Assembly: GCA_020719895.1 (NCBI GenBank)
Contig: DYPM01000008.1
Span: 1-22,123, forward strand
Direction of reading: 5' to 3'
DNA: 22,123 nucleotides
From: Sulfurovum sp.
GTDB taxonomy: Bacteria; Campylobacterota; Campylobacteria; Campylobacterales; Sulfurovaceae
Made by a program: the position numbers and the translations under genes. The stretch's first letter is position 1. Each line of letters starts with the position of its first letter. Below the pieces are notes generated by a model, which saw nothing but the letters and a program-made list of their open reading frames with translations, did not search any database and was not told the origin of the DNA. Shown here piece by piece: positions 1 through 7,264 of this stretch.

Positions 1-19
1 TAATGTAAAGAAATTGCAG

Positions 20-38
20 AGATGGGAAAATCCCATCT
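20..38 (-). terminator. Hairpin downstream of ppa
   Basis: Inverted repeat AGATGGGA / TCCCATCT, a perfect 8-bp stem around a 3-base loop, lying 21 bases past the ppa stop codon. On the minus strand it is followed by a stretch with scattered Ts rather than a clean T-run, so it is a modest terminator for ppa. It could equally serve a plus-strand gene ending left of the window. Confidence 0.5.
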
Positions 39-58
39 AAAAGTGATAAAGAGATACT

Positions 59-580
59 TTATGCTTTGTAGTTATTGATTGCTTTTTCGAGAATTTCTGT
101 TGCGGCTACTTTGTCTTTAAATCCTGATACTTTGACCCATTTGTTTGGTTCAAGCATTTTATAAGTCTCAAAGAAATTTTTGATTCTGTTGAGTGTATGT
201 TCTGGAAGATCACTTATATCATTGATTTTGGCATAAGTTGGATCAAGTTTGACTGCTGGAACAGCCAAAAGCTTCTCATCTCCGCCACTCTCATCTTCAG
301 TCATCAAAACACCGACAAGTCTACATTTGATAAAAGCTCCAGCTTGAATTGGATAGTCACAAAGCACAAGAATATCCGCAGGATCACCATCATCAGAGAG
401 CGTGTTTGGAACAAAACCATAATTCGCTGGATAGTGCATCGCAGAGTAAAGAACTCTATCTACTTCCACCGCTCCTGACTCTTTGTCAAGTTCATATTTG
501 ATGTTTGAATTGAGTGGGACTTCAATAATCGCTTTTACTGCATCAGGATTTTCGCCGTGTCCAATTTTTGTAATATCCAT
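59..580 (-). CDS. ppa: Inorganic pyrophosphatase (family I)
   Basis: Hydrolyses pyrophosphate to phosphate in the cytoplasm, pulling biosynthetic reactions such as nucleic-acid and aminoacyl-tRNA synthesis forward. The 173-residue protein has the usual size for bacterial family I enzymes and carries the metal-binding signature DGDPADI at about residues 64-70, preceded by the HYPANYGFVP segment. The start at 580 is chosen because AAGGAG sits 6 bases upstream and the protein begins MDITKIG as family members do. The frame stays open upstream to 820, but that extension has no family resemblance and is rejected. It is divergent from adk; ppa and adk are also close together in other Campylobacterota, as I remember it. 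Identification is firm. Confidence 0.96.
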   Translation of the reverse strand: MDITKIGHGENPDAVKAIIEVPLNSNIKYELDKESGAVEVDRVLYSAMHYPANYGFVPNTLSDDGDPADILVLCDYPIQAGAFIKCRLVGVLMTEDESGGDEKLLAVPAVKLDPTYAKINDISDLPEHTLNRIKNFFETYKMLEPNKWVKVSGFKDKVAATEILEKAINNYKA

Positions 581-609
581 AAAATTCTCCTTAAAAATTA
601 GTGTACGAG

Positions 610-615
610 ATAATA
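610..615 (-). promoter_or_regulatory. -10 box candidate for ppa
   Basis: TATTAT on the minus strand, about 30 bases before the ppa start and just upstream of the AAGGAG ribosome-binding site. It would give a leader of roughly 23 bases. There is no recognisable -35 box, as is common in this phylum. Confidence 0.4.
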
Positions 616-618
616 ACA

Positions 619-641
619 TAAGGGGTAAACAACTCCCCTTA
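619..641. promoter_or_regulatory. Inverted repeat TAAGGGG-N9-CCCCTTA upstream of ppa
   Basis: Perfect 7-bp inverted repeat with a 9-base spacer. If ppa starts at the -10 box at 610-615, the repeat covers the -35 region and could be an operator. If transcription starts further upstream, it would be a leader hairpin. No regulator can be named. Confidence 0.4.
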
Positions 642-678
642 ACGCTTGATACTGCAATTAAGAACTCTATCCAAATGG

Positions 679-700
679 ATTGCTTCACTTTGTTTGCAAT
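679..700. repeat. ATTGC-N12-GCAAT palindromic fragment
   Basis: The stretch GATTGCTTCACTTTGTTTGC plus AATG resembles the ATTGCTTC...GCAATGAC type of intergenic palindrome seen in many bacterial genomes. Only one copy is in the window, so its status as a repeat family member is a guess from pattern memory. Confidence 0.25.
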
Positions 701-884
701 GAAAAAGTACTGTGGATGCTGACATAGAATGATGAACAGTCTCCACTGCTTCGATAAAACTTCACAATATTCAAAAACAGCAATGTTGATTTTGGAAATT
801 GTGGGGATTTTCAAAATCACACACCTTTCAAATTCGTCACTTCATGCAATACCAATAAGGATAAATCCACAAGCAACTATCTGA

Positions 885-890
885 TATAAT
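885..890 (+). promoter_or_regulatory. adk operon promoter, -10 box
   Basis: TATAAT within CTGATATAATCGAC, 26 bases before the adk start. The perfect -10 hexamer with no clear -35 box is typical for this phylum. It probably drives adk-ispE-radA. Confidence 0.7.
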
Positions 891-916
891 CGACACAAAT
901 TACAAGGAGTCAAATC

Positions 917-1480
917 ATGTCAAAGAAGCTAATTCTGCTTATCGGTGCTCCAGGATCGGGCAAAACTACAGATGGTAAAATCATCGCACAAAACCATCCT
1001 GAGATTACTACATACTCTACAGGAGAGCTGATCGCAAAAGAGATTGAAAGTGGTAGTGCAATTGGCAAAATCGGAGCGTCGTTTGTGACACACGGTGATT
1101 TGGTTCCTACGGCGATTGTAATTGATACGATTATCGATGCTATCAAAAGAGCATCAACACAAATAGTGCTTATCGATGGTTTTCCACGTAAAGAGAAACA
1201 GCTAAACTATTTTTGTGATTTTGTTTTTAACCATAAAGATGAGTTTGAGGTAGTTTCGATGATTGAAGTAAGAGTAAGCGAAAAAACTGCAAGAGAGAGA
1301 TTTTTGGCATCAGGACACACACAAGAGATGTTTGAGCATGAGATGAGAGATTACACTATATCAGTAGCAGATATTGAAGCTCATTTTGCACAAAAAGGGA
1401 TTTTGACTGTTATAGACGGTGAAAAACCACTTGATGAAGTGATAGCATCACTTGAAGCACATCTTAAAACACGTTTATAA
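917..1480 (+). CDS. adk: Adenylate kinase
   Basis: Interconverts ATP + AMP and 2 ADP, a cytoplasmic essential step of adenylate balance. The protein has 187 residues. The P-loop GAPGSGKTT is at residues 10-18, the AMP-site STGEL at about 34-38 and the DGFPR motif at 87-91. The length fits the short-LID form; there is no four-cysteine zinc LID. The start is supported by AAGGAG 8 bases upstream and a TATAAT box in front of that. It is the first gene of an apparent adk-ispE-radA operon (gaps of 16 and 5 bases). Pyrophosphatase is encoded divergently next door. Confidence 0.95.
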   Translation: MSKKLILLIGAPGSGKTTDGKIIAQNHPEITTYSTGELIAKEIESGSAIGKIGASFVTHGDLVPTAIVIDTIIDAIKRASTQIVLIDGFPRKEKQLNYFCDFVFNHKDEFEVVSMIEVRVSEKTARERFLASGHTQEMFEHEMRDYTISVADIEAHFAQKGILTVIDGEKPLDEVIASLEAHLKTRL

Positions 1481-1496
1481 CTGACTTAAGCAATCT

Positions 1497-2267
1497 ATGT
1501 ACACCATTGATGCTTACGCCAAAGTCAATATTTTCCTCAAAATCACTGGACATCGCAACGGTTATCACACGTTACTCTCTCGTTTTATGCAGGTTGAGAG
1601 CCTCTATGATACAATTCAATTGACTCCTTCAGTCTGTGAAAGTTTTACCATTGAAGGGTGTGATGGTGTACCGATAGAGTCAAATACTATTTTTAAAGCC
1701 TATCATCTACTGCTTGAGCATGCACAAAACAAAATATTGAGTGAATTTTTCCATTCCCATAAAGTAGTGGTGACCAAGCGGATACCAAGTCAGGCAGGTT
1801 TGGGTGGCGGTAGTTCGGACGCAGCAGCGTTTATGCGTTTGGTAAATCGTGTGTGTGATTTGGGGATTGATACAGATGAGCTTGCATCTTTGGGGAGTCA
1901 AATTGGTGCAGATTTGCCTTTTTTTATTTACAACTATCCATCGGCAAATGTGACAGGATTTGGAGAGATTGTCACGCCTTTTGAAGAGTCGCTTTTGGAC
2001 TTGGAGATCTTCACGCCGTCTATAGGATGCGATACAACACTCGTCTATAAAACCTTCAAACAACATCTTTTGGAGCATATTTCTCTGTGTAGTTTTGTAG
2101 GCTGGGAGAAGCTTGAATCTCGTACACTTCTTGAAACTATCGCTGATCCGATTGTACTCAATGACCTTTACGCCGCCGCACGAATCGCTTATCCCGATCT
2201 TGAAAGTATTTCTCCTACAGGTTGGTATTTTTCTGGTAGTGGCAGTAGTTTTTTTAGACTCAAGTAA
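1497..2267 (+). CDS. ispE: 4-diphosphocytidyl-2-C-methyl-D-erythritol kinase
   Basis: GHMP-family kinase that phosphorylates CDP-methylerythritol with ATP in the non-mevalonate (MEP) isoprenoid pathway, feeding quinone side chains and the undecaprenyl carrier of wall synthesis. In the 256 residues the substrate segment AKVNIFLKITG is at about 8-18, the glycine-rich ATP loop PSQAGLGGGSSDAAA at 97-111, and GADLPFF, with the catalytic Asp, at about 137-143. The C-terminal GSGSSFF segment is the third GHMP motif. No good ribosome-binding site precedes the ATG, which lies 16 bases after the adk stop, so translation may depend on coupling. The family assignment is firm. Confidence 0.94.
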   Translation: MYTIDAYAKVNIFLKITGHRNGYHTLLSRFMQVESLYDTIQLTPSVCESFTIEGCDGVPIESNTIFKAYHLLLEHAQNKILSEFFHSHKVVVTKRIPSQAGLGGGSSDAAAFMRLVNRVCDLGIDTDELASLGSQIGADLPFFIYNYPSANVTGFGEIVTPFEESLLDLEIFTPSIGCDTTLVYKTFKQHLLEHISLCSFVGWEKLESRTLLETIADPIVLNDLYAAARIAYPDLESISPTGWYFSGSGSSFFRLK

Positions 2268-2272
2268 CATTT

Positions 2273-3616
2273 ATGGCAAAGAAAAAAACTCTCTTCGAGT
2301 GTCAAACATGCGGTTTTCAGTCGCCACGATGGATGGGAAAATGCACTTCATGTGGTGCGTGGGAGTCGATGATAGAACTCAATGACGAGCAGATTAAATA
2401 CCTCAAAACTACCACTACAGCATCTCCATCAACAGCCAAAGCCCAACCAATTACGGAGATTACAGAAGATAACATTATCCGTTTTAGTTCAGGAAGTCGC
2501 GAGCTTGATTTGGTGCTTGGTGGAGGAGTTGTCCCTGGTTCGCTGACGCTTATTGGTGGTAGTCCAGGGATTGGAAAATCGACGTTACTTCTTAAAATTG
2601 CGGGCAATCTTGCAAGAGAAAATCTCAAAGTTCTTTATGTCTCAGGCGAAGAGTCCGCAGGACAGATTAAACTACGTGCCAATCGTCTTGATGCTAACCA
2701 TCCTGATCTTTATCTTCTTGCTGAAATCAATCTCTCTACAGTTTTAGCCGAACTACAATATCAAAACTATCGTTTTATTGTGATTGATTCGATTCAGACG
2801 CTCTACTCCGAAGAGACACCTTCTGCTCCAGGGTCAGTGACGCAAGTGAGAACAATCACTTTTGAGTTGATGCGCGTAGCGAAGAGTTTGCATATTCCGA
2901 TATTTATTATTGGACATATCACCAAAGACGGCTCTATTGCAGGTCCACGTGTGCTTGAACATATGGTTGATACGGTTCTTTATTTTGAGGGAGACGGAAA
3001 CTCTGAATTGAGACTTTTGCGTGGCTTCAAAAACCGTTTTGGTTCGACCAATGAAGTGGGAATTTTTGAGATGAATGCCAATGGTTTGATGGATGCAAAA
3101 AGCGTAGCAGGAAGATTTTTTGAAAAAGGCAAGTTGCAGTCGGGTTCTGCTCTCACTGTGATTTTGGAAGGAAGTCGCCCGATTATTATTGAAGTACAAG
3201 CTCTTGTAGCCGAGGCGTACGGTCATCCCAAACGTAGCTCTACAGGTTTTGACAACAATCGCCTCAATATGCTTCTTGCACTACTTGAAAAAAAACTTTC
3301 CCTACCGCTTGGAACGTATGATGTTTTTATCAATATTTCAGGAGGCATCAAGATACAAGAACCAGCAGCAGATATTGCGGTAATCGCTGCGATTTTGAGC
3401 AGTTATCGAGAGCGTGAATTGAGTAGCGAAACGATTTTTTTAGGCGAAGTGAGTCTCACAGGAGAGATAAGAGAAATTCCTGCACTTTTAACACGTCTCA
3501 AAGAGATGGAGACTCAAGGGTTCAAAAAAGCAGTAATTCCAAATAAACCAATGGAAAAAACAACAATCAAATGTTTTATTGCAAATGAAGTCTCCAAAGT
3601 AGTAGAGTGGATGTAG
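2273..3616 (+). CDS. radA: DNA repair protein RadA
   Basis: RecA-like ATPase that processes branched recombination intermediates during DNA repair. The 447 residues follow the family plan. An N-terminal C4 zinc finger has C10, C13, C24 and C27. Walker A GGSPGIGKST is at 95-104, the Walker B-like FIVIDSIQT at about 168-176, and the RadA-specific KNRFG motif at 253-257. A C-terminal Lon-protease-like domain ends the protein. It starts 5 bases after the ispE stop with no visible Shine-Dalgarno sequence, suggesting translational coupling. It converges on ftsI with a 48-base gap in which no strong terminator was seen. Confidence 0.95.
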   Translation: MAKKKTLFECQTCGFQSPRWMGKCTSCGAWESMIELNDEQIKYLKTTTTASPSTAKAQPITEITEDNIIRFSSGSRELDLVLGGGVVPGSLTLIGGSPGIGKSTLLLKIAGNLARENLKVLYVSGEESAGQIKLRANRLDANHPDLYLLAEINLSTVLAELQYQNYRFIVIDSIQTLYSEETPSAPGSVTQVRTITFELMRVAKSLHIPIFIIGHITKDGSIAGPRVLEHMVDTVLYFEGDGNSELRLLRGFKNRFGSTNEVGIFEMNANGLMDAKSVAGRFFEKGKLQSGSALTVILEGSRPIIIEVQALVAEAYGHPKRSSTGFDNNRLNMLLALLEKKLSLPLGTYDVFINISGGIKIQEPAADIAVIAAILSSYRERELSSETIFLGEVSLTGEIREIPALLTRLKEMETQGFKKAVIPNKPMEKTTIKCFIANEVSKVVEWM

Positions 3617-3664
3617 GGATTCCACGATAGATCTCCATCTTCTCACTCCCAAACAGCTTTGTGT

Positions 3665-5716
3665 TTAAAATAAATTTCCCGCATCTCTTTGTACTGTTTT
3701 TTGTTGATTGATAAGCGTTGGAGGTGCTGGCAGTGATTCACGTTTATTGGCTCGCTTAGGAGTAGTTTTGTGTAGCCCTTCGTGAGGTTTGATAGGCTCT
3801 CCTTTTTGAGAAACTGAAGTAGTAGTTTGATTAGTTGTCATTTTTGGTTCTGTTTCGACTTTGGTGTAGATATCATGATTTATTTTGATCTCTGCGGATA
3901 GATTTTCATCAGGCTTGAGATAATCTGTATTGGTCATGATCTGAATCACGTTTTTGAAAGTTGGTACTGCTGATTGTGCTGCAAAATAGAGTTTGCGTTT
4001 GGTGGTTGGTTTGATGACAAATATTCCTATTGTATACTTATGTCCTTTTGCATCGTTTGCAAAACCATAAAAACTACTATGAAAGCTACGGCGATATTGT
4101 CCATTTTCGACAATATGTGCCGTACCCGTCTTGCCTCCTATTTCAAGTCCTGGATATTTGGCAAATCTTCCCGTTCCGCGCTCTACAACTTCTCTTAAGA
4201 TATCGTGCATTTGGTTGGCTGTCTTAGGTGAAATTGCTTGAAGATCAGGAGAAGCAGGCTCAAGCACATACTGTTTTCCCTCTTTAGTTTCAAGATAATC
4301 TGCAATACGCGGTGTCATAGCTTTGCCATTATTATTAAAAGCAGAATAGGCTTTGAGGAGTTGAGCAAAATTGATCATCATGCCATATCCATAAGAGCTG
4401 TTGCATCGATTGATAATGGCATTGAATTGCGTAGGGGATTTGATTTGTCCTGGGATTTCGCGTGAAAGGTCGATTCCTGAAGGTTTAGAGATACCAAACT
4501 TGCGTAATCCATCATAAAACTGTCTGCCTGTAAGACTCATTGTAATCTTACTGATCCCTACGTTAGAGGAGTGTACAATCACATCAGTAGCAGAGAGAGA
4601 AGAGAACTTATCATCATCGGTAATGTGATGTCTTCCAATGTAGAGATGACCATTTTGTGTATTGATACGTGTTTGAGGAGTTACGACATTATTGTCAATC
4701 GCGATTGCCATAGAGATTGGTTTGAGTACAGATCCTGCCTCGTAGGGATATTCTGAAAATTTTGGATTGAGCATCGGAATATCTTCTGGGCGGATAAAAT
4801 TTGGAGAGAAACGATTGGAGGTTGCTAATGCAAGGAGCTGACCTGTATTGCTTCGCATGACTCCTACAAGAATCTCTTGAGCTTCAAGACGAGTTTTCAT
4901 CGCATCAAGCATTACTTCGATGCGGTTTTGAAGTGCAAGAGAAATATTGAGATGTAGATCCATTCCGTCGATTCGATCTACTTTGATACTGTTTTTATCA
5001 TGAATAATAGTACCAACCACATCTCGTTTGCCTCTAAAATAACCATTTTTTTGTGAAGTGATATACTCTTCATAGTGGCTCTCTATTCCTTTGATTCCTT
5101 TAGGACGAAAGTAGCCGTTTTGTAGTGTATCTTTGGTGTATCCTAAAATAGGAGACATCACGTCATTGAGCGGAAAATGTCTACTCTCACCATTTTCGAC
5201 AATATCAAGCCCCAAAAGCACATCCTCGCCACGACTGTTTTGAATCCAGCGAAAAACATTTTTACGTTTGAGTTTGAACGCAAGTGCTTTGAGTTGCGTA
5301 GCTACTGTAGTGTGAAGTATACGAGAAAGGACTATATTGCCTGTTTTGAGTTTTCCATTTTTGTCGGTCATTTTTTCGCGAATGATCTCTTTGGGAATAT
5401 TGCTATAGATACTAAAAAGCGTAATAAAAAGCTCTCTTTTGTCAGGGTCAATACTCTCTGCTCGTATAACTGCTTTATAGGTTTTTTCGGAGTAGCTTAG
5501 TGCATATCCATCTTCTGAAATGATAGAACCGCGAAACGAACGGTCGTTGTGTATCGCATTTGCCGACGGAGTGTCGCGATCTGAAAAAGCTGTTTTGAGC
5601 ATTGCTAACAAAAAAAATGCAAGCACAATAGTGATGATATAAAAAAGTGTCCGAACTTTGGAACTTTTTTGTTGTAATGCTGGATTTTTTACTGCAATAA
5701 GAGGAGTCTGTTTCAT
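3665..5716 (-). CDS. ftsI: Septal peptidoglycan transpeptidase (class B penicillin-binding protein)
   Basis: Cross-links peptidoglycan stem peptides during division; a membrane-anchored periplasmic enzyme that works with the FtsW glycosyltransferase encoded divergently. In the 683 residues one TM helix lies at about 22-43. The PBP dimerisation region begins near RGSIISEDG (62-70). The transpeptidase motifs are SVLK (catalytic S329, K332), SSN (383-385) and KTG (529-531). The 80 or so residues after about 600 form a Thr/Lys/Pro-rich tail beyond the catalytic fold. There is no ribosome-binding site; a TAAAAT box ends 7 bases before the ATG, so the mRNA may be leaderless. PBP2/MrdA is the alternative, but the ftsW-murG context favours FtsI. 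Confidence 0.88.
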   Translation of the reverse strand: MKQTPLIAVKNPALQQKSSKVRTLFYIITIVLAFFLLAMLKTAFSDRDTPSANAIHNDRSFRGSIISEDGYALSYSEKTYKAVIRAESIDPDKRELFITLFSIYSNIPKEIIREKMTDKNGKLKTGNIVLSRILHTTVATQLKALAFKLKRKNVFRWIQNSRGEDVLLGLDIVENGESRHFPLNDVMSPILGYTKDTLQNGYFRPKGIKGIESHYEEYITSQKNGYFRGKRDVVGTIIHDKNSIKVDRIDGMDLHLNISLALQNRIEVMLDAMKTRLEAQEILVGVMRSNTGQLLALATSNRFSPNFIRPEDIPMLNPKFSEYPYEAGSVLKPISMAIAIDNNVVTPQTRINTQNGHLYIGRHHITDDDKFSSLSATDVIVHSSNVGISKITMSLTGRQFYDGLRKFGISKPSGIDLSREIPGQIKSPTQFNAIINRCNSSYGYGMMINFAQLLKAYSAFNNNGKAMTPRIADYLETKEGKQYVLEPASPDLQAISPKTANQMHDILREVVERGTGRFAKYPGLEIGGKTGTAHIVENGQYRRSFHSSFYGFANDAKGHKYTIGIFVIKPTTKRKLYFAAQSAVPTFKNVIQIMTNTDYLKPDENLSAEIKINHDIYTKVETEPKMTTNQTTTSVSQKGEPIKPHEGLHKTTPKRANKRESLPAPPTLINQQKTVQRDAGNLF

Positions 5717-5723
5717 GGGCGTG

Positions 5724-5729
5724 ATTTTA
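5724..5729 (-). promoter_or_regulatory. -10 box candidate for ftsI, leaderless arrangement
   Basis: On the minus strand GCGTAAAATCACGCCC runs directly into the ATG. TAAAAT leaves a 7-base spacer, placing the expected transcription start at or next to the A of the start codon. This is inferred from spacing only. Confidence 0.4.
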
Positions 5730-5741
5730 CGCTAATTTCGA

Positions 5742-5747
5742 TAAAAT
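5742..5747 (+). promoter_or_regulatory. -10 box candidate for ftsW-murG
   Basis: TTCGATAAAATAGCG resembles the other plus-strand -10 boxes here (GATATAAT, TTATAAT). Transcription from it would give ftsW a leader of about 220 bases containing a chain of hairpins. The inverted repeat ACGCTA (5729-5734) / TAGCGT (5747-5752) frames the box and could be an operator. Confidence 0.4.
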
Positions 5748-5777
5748 AGCGTTTTTAAATTTTGAATATAAATATTA

Positions 5778-5884
5778 GAGTTCTTACAGAACTCAAAATA
5801 ACGCCTAATGAACGTTATGGGTTGTCTTCGTGCATGAGGACTCACGTACTTCGTGCTTAGACTTCTTGTTTTGCAAGAAGTCTA
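5778..5884. other. Chain of stem-loops upstream of ftsW
   Basis: Five consecutive inverted repeats were read: GAGTTCT/AGAACTC with a 3-base loop (5778-5794); ATAACG/CGTTAT (5798-5818); GTCTTC/GAGGAC with one G-T pair (5824-5841); CACG/CGTG (5843-5855); and an 11-bp perfect stem TAGACTTCTTG/CAAGAAGTCTA with a 5-base loop (5858-5884). No T-run follows the last, so it is not a simple terminator. CTTCGTGC occurs twice. It may be a structured ftsW leader or a decayed palindromic repeat element. Confidence 0.45.
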
Positions 5885-5973
5885 TTACTTAATCTATTTT
5901 AAATAAAGCAAATCAAACCCTTTGCGACTCTCAAAAATTTGTTTTTGTAGCTTTGGGGTTGTAGGAATAATCA

Positions 5974-7155
5974 ATGATAGACAAATCACTGCTCGCGGGC
6001 ATTACGATACTGCTCACTCTCTCCCTTGTGATGACTTATTCTCTTTCGGTTTATACGGTTGTCCATTTTCACTATGATGATTTTCACTTTTTTATACGTC
6101 AAATGATTGCAGTGGGCGTTGGATTTGTGATGATGATAGCCGTGAGCAAACTTGATCCTGATCGATGGTTTGTTAGGTTGGGAATGACACTTTTTTTTGT
6201 TTCATTTATTTTAATGGCAATTGTGCCGTTTCTTCCTGCTTCTTTGGCAAAAGAGGTCGGTGGTGCAAAACGCTGGATACAATTAGGACCTATGTCCATC
6301 TCTCCTGTAGAGTTTTTCAAAATAGGATTTGTCTTTTTTTTGGGTTGGAGTTTAACGCGTCGATTTAAAGATGTTGTCAAAATAGGGTTTTTTCAAGAGA
6401 TTATTGCTTTTGCACCCTATTTGGGACTCTATTTGGTTTCAGTAGTAATTATTGCAGTATTTCAAAAAGATTTAGGTCAAGTTGTCGTACTTGGAGGCAC
6501 TCTGCTTGTGATGTTTTTGTTTGTTGGAAGTAGTTTGAAATTTTTTATGCTTCTTTTGAGTGGTGTTATTGGAGGATTTGTGAGTCTTATTATCGCCGCA
6601 CCGCACCGTATGAACCGTATTGTGAGTTGGTGGGGAACGGTGCAAGATACTATTTTGTCTATTTTTCCATTTGAGTCGCTTGAGCAGTTTCGTGTCGAAG
6701 CAGTCAAAGAACCTTATCAAATCTCCAACGCACTCAATGCGATTCATAATGGAGGTTTTTTAGGTATGGGATTGGGAAGTGGACAATTTAAATTAGGGTA
6801 TCTCTCTGAAGTGCATACGGACTTTATTTTGGCAGGAATTGCTGAAGAGATGGGATGGTTTGGAGTGCTATTTGTAGTTGGAGTATTTCTTTTTGTGATT
6901 TATCGCATTTTTATGATTGCGGTCAAAGTAGAGAGTCCACTCTATTATCTTTTTTCGATTGGCGTAGGATTGTTGCTTGCATTGGCATTTATTCTCAACG
7001 CTTTTGGTATCTCTGGTGTCACACCTATCAAAGGAATTGCTGTGCCTTTTTTGAGTTATGGCGGTTCGCATATTTTTGCAGCGATGTTAGCAATTGGAAT
7101 GGTGTTGATGATCTCCAAAAAAGTTCCACGTGACGAGGAAGGAAAAATAATATGA
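5974..7155 (+). CDS. ftsW: Division SEDS glycosyltransferase FtsW
   Basis: Polytopic inner-membrane protein that polymerises lipid II into septal glycan strands with its partner FtsI. The 393 residues contain about ten hydrophobic segments. SEDS-family landmarks are GGAKRWIQLG (96-105), SPVEFFK (110-116), QKDLGQ (about 164-169, where the family usually reads QPDLGT) and HTDFILAGIAEE (281-292). An AGGA ribosome-binding site precedes the ATG. FtsW is preferred to RodA because ftsI is divergent and murG follows. The Q-K-D-L-G-Q variant of the normally conserved QPDLGT loop deserves note but may be usual in this phylum. Confidence 0.88.
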   Translation: MIDKSLLAGITILLTLSLVMTYSLSVYTVVHFHYDDFHFFIRQMIAVGVGFVMMIAVSKLDPDRWFVRLGMTLFFVSFILMAIVPFLPASLAKEVGGAKRWIQLGPMSISPVEFFKIGFVFFLGWSLTRRFKDVVKIGFFQEIIAFAPYLGLYLVSVVIIAVFQKDLGQVVVLGGTLLVMFLFVGSSLKFFMLLLSGVIGGFVSLIIAAPHRMNRIVSWWGTVQDTILSIFPFESLEQFRVEAVKEPYQISNALNAIHNGGFLGMGLGSGQFKLGYLSEVHTDFILAGIAEEMGWFGVLFVVGVFLFVIYRIFMIAVKVESPLYYLFSIGVGLLLALAFILNAFGISGVTPIKGIAVPFLSYGGSHIFAAMLAIGMVLMISKKVPRDEEGKII

Positions 7156-7174
7156 ACCATTTGAATAATTCTCA

Positions 7175-7196
7175 AATTTTGAGTAAGCTCAAAATT
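7175..7196 (+). other. Hairpin in the ftsW-murG gap
   Basis: Perfect 9-bp stem AATTTTGAG / CTCAAAATT with a TAAG loop, 19 bases after the ftsW stop. No T-run follows, so it is a weak terminator at best. It may be an mRNA processing or stability element in an ftsW-murG transcript. The rest of the 109-base gap holds a second short palindrome, GCGACTGGTCGC, near 7220-7231. Confidence 0.4.
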
Positions 7197-7264
7197 AGAT
7201 CTTCGTGCCGTCAGCTCTTGCGACTGGTCGCTCTTTTAAATTTATATTAATTGGAGGTGTCAAT

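Larger units (their letters stand above)
581..916. other. ppa-adk divergent intergenic region
   Basis: A 336-base gap between divergent genes. It holds the ppa ribosome-binding site, a -10 candidate for ppa (TATTAT read on the minus strand at 610-615), a GGGG/CCCC inverted repeat (619-641), a short ATTGC/GCAAT palindrome (679-700) and the adk promoter (-10 at 885-890). I see no credible gene in the middle part, roughly 701-870. Confidence 0.6.

Noticed and set aside
581..820. In-frame 80-residue N-terminal extension of ppa
   Set aside because: It does not resemble pyrophosphatases, the internal ATG at 580 has an excellent AAGGAG site, and the region contains promoter-like sequence.
5798..5841. 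Possible integron attC-like site (TAACG...CGTTA with GCCTAA)
   Set aside because: The core GTTRRRY/RYYYAAC pattern does not fit, and there is no integrase or cassette nearby; the match comes from a short AACG palindrome.
7205..7264. Longer MurG start adding 20 residues
   Set aside because: The extension lies upstream of a GGAGGT site and the conserved glycine-rich loop begins right after the later ATG.
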